The notes beneath the pieces are model-generated. The model saw only the letters and a list, made by a program, of their open reading frames with translations. It was not told where the DNA came from and did no database searches. A stretch of 64,000 nt of DNA from the NCBI GenBank assembly GCA_905178155.1, contig CAJINV010000017.1, positions 1,472,269 through 1,536,268 of the forward strand, in the 5' to 3' direction. The translations under genes were made by a program, and so were the position numbers. Below are positions 56,430 through 64,000 of the stretch, in pieces; position 1 is the stretch's first letter; each line of letters opens with the position of its first letter. This DNA is from Amoebophrya sp. A120. Its lineage: Eukaryota; Sar; Dinophyceae; Syndiniales; Amoebophryaceae.

Positions 56430-58080
56430 TGAGCAGCGCCCTGCCCTCGCTTATGGTGGGGCATGGCGGCCGCCCGTTCCCGCTGTCAGGGGGGGCGGCA
56501 GGGCGCAGCATCCGGCGGGGGCGCAAATTGGCCGGCCCGCGATTTGGCTCGCTGGCTGCCTCCCAATCTCCCGAAGAAGGACCCCGCAACGCCTGTGCGC
56601 GCGTAGATCGATCGCGGCCGCCAAGGAAGACGCCAACCCGGGCGCGGGCTCCCTGAGTCTTCGCTCGCCCTTGGCCGACTTCCAGATCCAGGCCGGGGCT
56701 ACCGGACTAGGCGGCCGGCTTTGCCGCCTTTCGGGGGGCGGTCGGAGGGTCCGCGTGCCCATTGGGCAGGGGCGCGCCCGGCGATTGGCGGCACCGGGCC
56801 CGCCCCTGTTGATTCAGCAGCGAGGGCGCAGCGCCCGGCTTTGGCGGAAATTAAACGGCCGGCCCGCCCCCAGATGCAAGCACGTCTGCCCCCCTCCTGA
56901 AGGGGGGCCCCGCTGTGATTGCCAGGGCCGGCGTTGTGGTCGGTGCCGGCCGGGCGGTGCGGGGCGGCGCCCGCCAATTAAGGCGATCACCTGACTCCGC
57001 AGGCTTGCAGTGATGCGCATGGATGGCGTCGCGATAGCAGTACTAAACTCCGACAGCGTAACCACGCAAAGCGTGTGGCTCCGCGCGAATGCCATGCGAT
57101 TTGTTTCCATCGTTGCGGCTATCTCAAGCACCCCACGAACCTGCCGAAGTTGTCGCGGAGCGCCTTTCTTCAATGTTCGCTCGCAAAGTTGCCACGCGCG
57201 CGAATTTGCCGAGCCGCCCACGAGGCGCTGACTGTGTGGGCGGGTGTGCCCGGATGGTCGCGGTAGCAGTCTGCGAGTGGAGTGTCTCGAGTCAGTGGCG
57301 GCAGCCGAGCGCAGAAAGAACTCCGCCGACTGCCTGCGGCCCACCCGCGCCACCCCTAAAAGCAACGTAGTTCGGCCCTCTTCATTTGGCCGCAGATTTG
57401 CAGTCATATACCAAGCAGGAGGGGGCAAAGAATTACGCGGGCGATCTCGGGGGGGGGGGGGGGCGCCGCAGGCAGCCAGCCAAGCTAGCCGCCCCAATCA
57501 CGGCCGCGGGGCGGCGCGCTCCATCCTTCCGCCCCGGCCGTCGTGCGTGCGCCCGAACGACCTCGCGCCCGGCGGGCGCAGACGCTCGGCCCGCCGGGGC
57601 CTTCCGGGATGCAGGGCGGGGGGGGGGGCGGGTGAGGAGGGCGCCGCCCCTACCCCCGGCCCGCCGGCCGCCCCTCGGCGTTTTATTTTATATCCAGCAC
57701 GCAGCACCGCAGGCCCCAAAGTGCGTGCTTGGGGGTCCCGTGACCCACCTGCCTAGTGGGCGCGGGTTGTTTGTCTAATACATGGCCAGGCGGTGCTGGC
57801 GCGGCGCAAGGAAGTGGGGGGGGGGGGCGTCGCCGCCTTTCTTTGCCGGGCTGGCAGGCAGCGCCAGACCCGCCCTGGCGCAAGCATTCGACCTAGGGGC
57901 GATTCTTGTGTCACTTCTTGAAGCCGGCCCGCCCATCAAGCGGTTGCGGCCGGCCGGGGCGTTGTGTGTGTGTCGAGCAAATGGGCCCGTGCCGCCCGCT
58001 CGAGTAAATCAATTAGTCAGCAGATAGCCCGGCTTTGAAGGCGTGACCCAGCGGGGCCCCTCCCTCGTCTGTTCCTTTGC
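56430..58080. other. GC-rich island 3 (intergenic)
   Basis: About 1.65 kb of very GC-rich sequence with G-runs at 57449-57463 (15 G), 57618-57628 and 57816-57827, and many GGCC/CCGG/GCCGGC words. Frames on both strands are Arg/Pro/Gly/Ala-rich and overlap, so I treat them as composition artefacts. I find no obvious long identity with islands 1 and 2, only shared composition. Confidence 0.75.
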
Positions 58081-58318
58081 ATTAATTCTTGTGAGCAGAA
58101 GTACTTCAGTTTAGTCTGGCAATAGATGACTGTCGTGTATCGATCTGCTTCTTTTGGTTTGCGCACAGGCGACGAAGTTCTGTTGCCAGTAAGTATCATG
58201 CTGTCGCTCAAGAACGACATGAAAAGCATCTTCTTCACAAACTTGCAGTGGACACAACCATCGATAAAAAGGCTAGGTAAGAAGACCCGCCCTTCTAAGA
58301 TCAAATGTGGTGAACAAA
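58081..58318. other. Leader of the heparanase-like gene
   Basis: May hold 5' UTR or an upstream exon (a 72-codon frame from ATG 58126). GTGAACAAAATGCC occurs twice, at 58310 and 58344, so the start of the gene is not secure. Confidence 0.4.
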
Positions 58319-61300
58319 ATGCCAACTACATCTTTCACATGTAGTGAACAAAATGCCCCGACATCACTTTCCCGGCAATGTGAAGCTCGCGGCGGTCTTA
58401 GAGGTGCAGACTCTGCGCCCGCTATCAATCACCGGCAGCACGGCCGGACTGTGCTTCGAATCCGCGCGCGCGCATTTCTTGCGTTGCAGATTTTCCAACT
58501 TCAATTGCACGACCGCGTTGCGTCATCATCGGCCTTTCCTGTTTCTTCAACTACGTCTTCTGCTACATCAACAGAAGAAAGGAGTGGAGGGCTAGGCCTT
58601 CGCGCTTCTAGACGACCAGCAGGAAGAACAGCAAGCGCCAACGTTTTACCGCACCTGGAGTTCACGCTCGACCTTTCAAAATCGCTAGGCGAGTCGACCT
58701 CAAATTTTGTCTGCGCGACCCTCGATTGGTGGCCGAGAGAGCAGAATGACGACGGCCGCTTTCCTTGGCAGTTTAACACAACGATTCCCTGGCTGGACGC
58801 GAAAAAACTTGTTCCCTTTGTGCGGGGAATGCAGCACGAGCGTCCTGCCCCTGCAGGTGGACAAGCGCCTCGCCCTCGCGAGCCAAGGGCACCAGATGGG
58901 AGAGACGCCCGTGCGGAGAACGGAAGTCGTGGGGCATCAAATGCAGGAAGCTACGTTCCTAGTACTACAGTTGAGCCCCCCAGTCGCGAGCGAGAGCTTT
59001 CTTCAACAATAAATCACCCTCCTGTCATATGGAAGCGTCAGGTTTGAAATCGCCAAAGTTGAAATAATTTGTGATGCATAAACTGCATAGCGCGAAATAC
59101 GTGTGTTGCAGAGCAGGCAAGGGAGGCCGATTGTAAGCCTGTTCGGGGTTAGAGCTCGAGCTGCTAAAGTAGCATGAGAAAATCAGTCCTCTTTGCCTAA
59201 ACAGCATCACAAACTGGATTTAAGCATCGCCAAAATTTGTCATGCGCTACTTGGAAACTGGGTTCCAACTGGCATCCATTTCATGCATCACAAACTATTT
59301 CAACTTTCACGATTTCAATCCTGACACTTCCATATGTCATCCTTCGTGTTGGCGGTTCCTGCGGCGATTTGATCATCTACGAGGAGCGGCTGGACGAGGA
59401 TGAAAAAGCGGTGCAGAGCTGGAACCATTTTCGGGAGACACACGGTACCTACCTCCCGAAATCTTCCTTCGAGCCCCACCCGAAACCGGAGCCCTGCCCC
59501 GACTTCGAGCCCAACCCAGACAACCCGCCTCTGTATTACACGAACGGCTGTTTGAAACGGGAGAAATTGAAGAATTTGCTGGAATTCTGCGAACAGGCGA
59601 ACTGCAAGATCATCTTCGGTTTGAACGGGTTGTTCGGGGAAAAACTGGTCCCTCTTCCGAACAAAAATCCGAAAATCCCCGACTACAAGTATTTCGGCCG
59701 GTGGAACCCGCGCAACGCGTTTTATCTGCTGTGGTTCGTGAAGTTTGTGCTGCGGAAATCGCACGTGATCCTCGGATTTGAGTTGGGGAATGAGCTAGGC
59801 GGGATTCCGGGCGTGCCGGTGAAATTCTCGGTGGAGCATTACGCAGCGGCGTATAGGATTTTGGAGAAGCTGGTGAGCTGGTTTAATGATAACGACGAAA
59901 CGGCTTTGGACTGGTCGGGCTCCTCCTCGTCGAAAGCGGCGAGTAAACTCCTGGACGGCCGCGGTGACAGAGCACTCTCCAGCACTTCGTGGAAGGTCAG
60001 TGACGAACAGCCACCGAGGCAGGAGGATTATGATGTCGCAGAAAATATTAAACCTCGACCCCACGACGGTGCTTCTTCTTCAACAGCGAAGAACACGTCG
60101 TCGAAGAACACGCCAGCAGTAAAAACAACAAAGACAGCCTGGCAGCTCTTCGGCGTCGCGAGTTGGTTCGACTACGAGTGGCTTCGGCGGTTCCAGGAAT
60201 TGCTGAAATTTCCACACTTCACCTTCACCACCCACCTCTACAGCCTCGGGTCTGGGCCGGGGCAAACGAGGAAGGCGTTGATCGAGGGAAAAATCCTGAA
60301 CGCGACCTACCTGGACGAAATGCACACTGTCGCGAGAAGCAACAAACAACTTCTCCACCACTTCCGAGAAGACTACGGGCCGACGAAGGACAAAAATTTG
60401 AAGATCATGCTGGGCGAGTCCGGGGGCGCGTTTGGGTCCGGGGCAACAAACATCACCGACGGTTTCTACTCGGGGTTCTGGTTCCTGGACCAACTCGCGA
60501 TCTTCGCCATCCACGGGGAAAACGTGCATTACTGCCGGCAGACGCTGGTCGGCGCCTTTTACGAATTGGTGAGCGGGGAGTTCTATCAAATGTAAAAGTG
60601 TCTGGGTCTGGAGAAAAGCAGCGCTTGTCATGAATATTTAGCATGACCCCTGATGTCTCTGATGCATGCCCTAGCATCACAGATTTGTTGAGGGCTTTGC
60701 GATGCCTGTACTGCATGAGAAATGCCCTCTCCGCGTAACAGAGAATGGACCTCTTTTGCTGGTCACGCTATACAGATTCTGTGTAGAATCCAAAGGCAGC
60801 ATCACAAGTTGCAACCTTCCAGACCCAGACATTTTTACAGGTGATAAGTTCCTGGTCCCAAATCCGGACTGGTACGTCAGTTCGCTGTGGAACTTATCAA
60901 ATGTAAGAATGTCTGGGTCTGGAAGATTCTGAGACTTGCCATGCATGTTTTGCATTGGCCATGATGTCTGTGATGCATGCCCTAGCATCACAGATTTTCT
61001 GAGGGCTTCGCGATACCCATTCCGCATGACAAATGCCCTCTCCGCGTAGCAAAAATTGCACTCCCTTTGCTGCTCATCCAATACAGATTTTTTTGGAATC
61101 CAGATTCAGCATCACAAGTTGGTTCTTCCAGACCCAGACACTTTTACATTTGATAGAACTACTTCATTCGGGAAGGTGGGGAGTTTCTGGAGATTAAGGA
61201 AAGCGCTGGGGTTTACTTGCCGCAAGTTCTTGCAAATGGAGAAAAATACGATCCTCTTCGTTTTGCAGATGGTGAAATAAATGGGTGGAGTTATAGTGTA

Positions 61301-62017
61301 GAGGGTTCAACAGCAGGAGCAGGTAGAACAACAAAGGCCACGACTTCAAAGAATATCCGGATGTATGCGCACCGGCGAGAAGCTGACGCAAGCACTTCCA
61401 CTGCCGCAGGCAATCACGTTGCAAGAGAAGGCCAAACACTACGTGGTGACATGGTCACGGTGATTTTCCTTAACCTGGGCAACGAGCCGGTGCGGGTTAG
61501 CCTTGCAAGCAGCGGCATGTTCGGGTTACCAGACCCAGGCAGTGCTGACAAGAACTCTTTCTCTCTGGTGAAAACACGGGAGTGGGTTTTTGAGGACGTT
61601 GAATCTACTACCTTTACTGCAGAACAGCATGATGAGAAACCGAAACGACCAAAGCCCAAAGTCCTCATCAACGGGAAGCCGGTTATTTGGAGGCCGGAGT
61701 TTGAGAACGCAAGGATTTGGATCGAAGAGTACGGGAAAAAGTTTCCAGCAGCAGTTTCGACTTCCAATGGAGATGATGTAGCGACTGCGAGGACAGTGGC
61801 ACCGCAGCTATTGGCAACCGCATCTTCTTCAGAAGACGCTTCCATTCTCCCGCCGCGAAGCTACGGCTTTCTGGAATTCAACCTCGCGACCGCGGATGGC
61901 ATGGAAAAAAGAGCAGGCACCGCCGGGATGATGACGCAAAAACCGCCACTGCAGAAAAATACGCAGCAAGATGACCAGAATGAACAAGTGTCGGATGCTG
62001 ATACTTTCTACGCATAG
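58319..62017 (+). CDS. Heparanase-like glycoside hydrolase, family GH79
   Basis: A retaining endo-beta-glucuronidase-type enzyme, resembling plant and animal heparanase. Four exons (58319-59027, 59340-60583, 60852-60894, 61161-62017) give 950 residues; the three introns are all introners, and no GT-AG intron is needed. Landmarks: NFVCATLDWWPREQND, ILRVGGSCGDLIIYEE (across introner 1), CKIIFGLNGLFGEKL, HVILGFELGNELGGIPG with the acid/base Glu in the NE pair, FTFTTHLYSLGSGPG, LKIMLGESGGAFGSG with the nucleophile Glu, VHYCRQTLVGAFYEL, LVPNPDWYVSSLWNYF (across introners 2 and 3), and the C-terminal beta-domain KNIRMYAHR...MVTVIFLNLGN. It is longer than typical (about 540) because of a Ser/Arg/Pro-rich N-terminal part and insertions. 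The start codon and signal sequence are uncertain. In a parasite it could act on host or cyst-wall glycans, which is inference. Confidence 0.88.
59028..59334 (+). mobile_element. Introner family C, copy 2 (307 bp)
   Basis: Starts TATGGAAGCGTCAGGTTTGA; ends CAATCCTGACACTTCCATA. Perfect flanks TGTCA (59023-59027, 59335-59339). Excision joins P-P-V-I-L-R-V-G-G. Closely similar along its length to the copy at 41899-42207. Confidence 0.93.
60584..60846 (+). mobile_element. Introner family B, copy 3 (263 bp)
   Basis: Starts TATCAAATGTAAAAGTG then TCTGGGTCTGGA; ends AGACCCAGACATTTTTACAG then GTGATA. Perfect flanks AGTTC (60579-60583, 60847-60851). Excision joins S-G-E-F to L-V-P-N-P-D. Confidence 0.93.
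60895..61155 (+). mobile_element. Introner family B, copy 4 (261 bp)
   Basis: Starts TATCAAATGTAAGAATG; ends AGACACTTTTACATTTGATA. Perfect flanks GAACT (60890-60894, 61156-61160). Excision joins S-L-W-N-Y-F-I-R. Only a 43-base exon separates it from the previous family B copy. Confidence 0.93.
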
Positions 62018-62739
62018 ACACGCCTTCTAGAGCTCCAAGAACCAAAAGTAGAAGCACAACAGATGAACTTTCGAGCTTATCATGTGTGTACTGTTTCAGT
62101 TTCTGTTTCGCATTCGCAGGCGATTGGCGACCCGTAAACGAGGATGCTAAAGCTGCCGTATGTTTCTTGTGTAACCATAGCGAGGCCCTCGTGGCTTGTT
62201 GTCTTCATAAAAAAAGCAATCACCTCACTGGAGGTCCGCAGTCGCAGCGTGTTCGTGCAGCTTCGCCAGTGATGCAAAAAAGAGTCCCTATAATTGGCTC
62301 TTGTGCTCCAGGCACAGTAGTTCGCTACACTGTCATTTTCGATATCGGGCAGCCTTTCTAAGTGCGCTTGCGTGAGAAACAAATGAACGCCTTCTCGTAC
62401 TGTCATCGACAGAATGCAGCTCACACCATCCTTGTGATATTCGATCCACCTCCGGTTCCGGTACCGATTCCAGTGTAATTGCAATGGATCCACCGTGGCG
62501 CGGTATTGTTCGCACGCGCATGTATATCTGGTCCGTTTTCCACGACTGATTCGAGTAAAAACTTTTTCTTTTGTGGACGTGGAGGATTTCAAAAAAAAAA
62601 AAGTTTATTTCATGTATTCATCGCTAGAGCAGATGCAGATACACCAGTAAATACAACTGATACCCGAGCAGCACATTCTCGCGCATAGATACTTAAACGT
62701 ACATACTCACACTCTTTTCCTGCTTACACTCACAAAAAG
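62018..62739. other. Intergenic, no feature seen
   Basis: About 720 bases; a 91-codon + frame at 62086-62361 is Cys/Val-rich with no recognised family. A-run near 62591-62601. Confidence 0.45.
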
Positions 62740-64000
62740 ATGTTGTCGGGCCCGATTTTTTTCAAAAAGTATCTGTCTGCAAAAAGATGGTGGAGTCGCC
62801 AACTCCATCGGCAGATTCGAAGAGCACTACTGGGCGGGTCTTCGCATCATGGTTCACCCTCGCTGTGCGCTGACGCCGGCGGTAGCGCCTCACAGGTAAT
62901 GGCATCTCACGAACGCCAGGTGCGGATGTATCACAGCCTCGCGGACGAGAATCCAGCAGATTGCCTCGCGGGTTTGAGATCACATACAGTGCCAGCCTCA
63001 GCGCTCTCTAGAGGGTTGACCGGCGTAGGAACCGTTGCAGGCAGGAGCACAGCGTCCTCCTCCAGGTCAACATCATCATCATCATCATCATCATGCCCGA
63101 GTGACGTCGTTCATAAAACCGGGAAGACGATGAGTCGTCAAAATCCACCAGCACGACAAGACCACGACCGCTACGAAAATCCCGATCCGCAAGAAGCCGG
63201 GATCACGGGCACGGCCTTGACGATTGGAGTCGTGTCCGCGTTGTGTTACGCGGTCGCGTCCGTGGTGTCCTTTTCATCATCTTCGTCCTCCTCGAAGAGT
63301 GCAAAAAGGTCAAGTTCCGCAGGGGACGATCGCAGCGCCAGAGGCGGAAAAAATACCGAAGTTCCCGCAGACAGCACGTCGCCCAGAATATCGCCACTGC
63401 CGCTTGCCAATCCGGAGGACGACCCTGAGAACTACGACTTCGTTGCCAAAGGCAGCATGCATTTTGTCTACCGCCTGAAGCAGGATATTAAAGGTCGTGA
63501 CGCAACCTCCTCCAACACCGTGCTTCGCGTCCGGAAGAACAGTCAGCAACAAGCGTTTTACGACGAGGAATTTCGACGGAGGGTTGTCAGATCGCTCTTC
63601 CCCGATTGCAACGTGCAGGTGCCGGAGATTGTATTAGCTTCGCCCGAGTTTCTGACCAGACTGGTCGAGCGAACGAGGGCGGCAGACAGTGCTACCTTCT
63701 CAGTAGAAGATGGAACTACAGCCAAGTCTTCTACAAACTCGGGCAGCTTGGCGTCATCTTCTTCATCCAAGAACGGAGATGATCTCATCCCGGTTTCTAA
63801 GCTCCGCGACGCAACCAGAACGTCCGCGTTAAGGAACACAAAATCTACTTCCGTGCTCACGATCGAGATCAAGCCCAAGTGCGGGTTGCAGGAGATCGAG
63901 ACGCTGCCGACGCGGTTCGAGATGCTGCAGTACCAGAAACTGCGGAACGGGGAAATCAGCCGAATCACGAGATATAATCCCGTCCAGATGTTCAAACCCA
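62740..64000 (+). CDS. IPPK: Inositol-pentakisphosphate 2-kinase (IPK1), 5' part
   Basis: Open frame from ATG 62740 to the window end (at least 420 codons, no stop). The enzyme phosphorylates Ins(1,3,4,5,6)P5 at the 2-position to make phytate. The N-terminal 150 residues are Ser/Arg-rich; a run of Ser comes from a TCA/ATC microsatellite at about 63071-63094. A hydrophobic stretch (ITGTALTIGVVSALCYAVAS, about 63207-63266) could be a membrane anchor, unusual for this family. Kinase landmarks: YDFVAKGSMHFVYRLKQD, NTVLRVRKNSQQQAF, FEFL-like EIVLASPEFLTRLVERTR, and the diagnostic LTIEIKPKCGLQEIETLP, followed by RFEMLQYQKLRNGEISRITR and YNPVQMFKP. The remainder lies beyond the window. Confidence 0.88.
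   Translation, partial: MLSGPIFFKKYLSAKRWWSRQLHRQIRRALLGGSSHHGSPSLCADAGGSASQVMASHERQVRMYHSLADENPADCLAGLRSHTVPASALSRGLTGVGTVAGRSTASSSRSTSSSSSSSCPSDVVHKTGKTMSRQNPPARQDHDRYENPDPQEAGITGTALTIGVVSALCYAVASVVSFSSSSSSSKSAKRSSSAGDDRSARGGKNTEVPADSTSPRISPLPLANPEDDPENYDFVAKGSMHFVYRLKQDIKGRDATSSNTVLRVRKNSQQQAFYDEEFRRRVVRSLFPDCNVQVPEIVLASPEFLTRLVERTRAADSATFSVEDGTTAKSSTNSGSLASSSSSKNGDDLIPVSKLRDATRTSALRNTKSTSVLTIEIKPKCGLQEIETLPTRFEMLQYQKLRNGEISRITRYNPVQMFKP

Noticed and set aside
56814-57497. 227-codon minus-strand frame in GC-rich island 3
   Set aside because: Composition artefact; overlapped by + frames of the same kind and no family resemblance.
58707-59012. Alternative + frame of 101 codons in the heparanase-like first exon
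   Set aside because: The overlapping frame holds the conserved NFVCATLDWW motif and joins correctly to exon 2.
12456-61155. CRISPR array or tandem satellite explanation for the repeated short words
   Set aside because: The words occur inside separate inverted-repeat elements with unequal spacing and no spacer-repeat regularity.
1-64000. tRNA, rRNA or spliced-leader RNA genes
   Set aside because: Read by eye for conserved boxes (such as the tRNA B box and the dinoflagellate leader ending) and found none I could support; a covariance search would be needed to exclude them.

Overview
This window is nuclear DNA from an intron-rich eukaryote. It carries about 16 protein genes, all on the + strand: ASF1, an SRSF1-type splicing factor, ER GRP170/HYOU1, glycine amidinotransferase, a GH79 heparanase-like enzyme, a DXO/RAI1-like protein, a TMEM65-type membrane protein and inositol-pentakisphosphate 2-kinase. 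One-way gene order, mixed intron types and many short inverted-repeat insertions acting as non-canonical introns suggest a dinoflagellate-lineage alveolate. The best match I know is a syndinian parasite such as Amoebophrya, from which introner-like elements have been reported. That assignment is an inference.

The most striking content is 24 short elements (150-559 bp) with terminal inverted repeats. They fall into at least six sequence families plus singletons. Most begin TAT and end ATA, and 16 are flanked by perfect 5-bp direct repeats, with five more differing by one base. Twenty-two interrupt coding sequence. Removing each element with one copy of its 5-bp repeat restores the reading frame, for example in ASF1, heparanase, GRP170, glycine amidinotransferase and the DXO-like gene. 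They therefore behave as introns without GT-AG ends, and occur beside ordinary GT-AG introns in the same genes. One element sits inside a GT-AG intron, and another carries element-type inverted repeats but is best read with GT-AG ends.

Layout: 1-455 GC-rich inverted repeat and a 35-bp tandem repeat; 822-3305 low-complexity protein; 3927-4361 small basic protein; 5055-6698 2-oxoglutarate oxygenase-like; about 7160-8400 GC-rich island; 8750-11050 GSTCD-like methyltransferase; 11965-16508 HSL-type alpha/beta hydrolase; 18786-20645 membrane-anchored methyltransferase-like protein; 21140-24244 amidinotransferase; 26295-27470 ASF1; 28352-29742 SR protein; 31477-33003 FAM86/METTL21-type methyltransferase; 33543-36719 DXO/RAI1-like; 37323-38030 putative mitochondrial membrane protein; 39774-47010 TMEM65-GAF-GAF-C2 fusion, interrupted by a GC-rich island flanked by a 36-bp direct repeat; 49406-55439 GRP170; about 56430-58080 GC-rich island; 58319-62017 heparanase-like; 62740 to the window end, 5' part of inositol-pentakisphosphate 2-kinase.

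The genes do not form a pathway; they are housekeeping and regulatory genes in a one-strand array. Exon boundaries were read by eye from frame continuity and family resemblance, with no alignment or transcript data.
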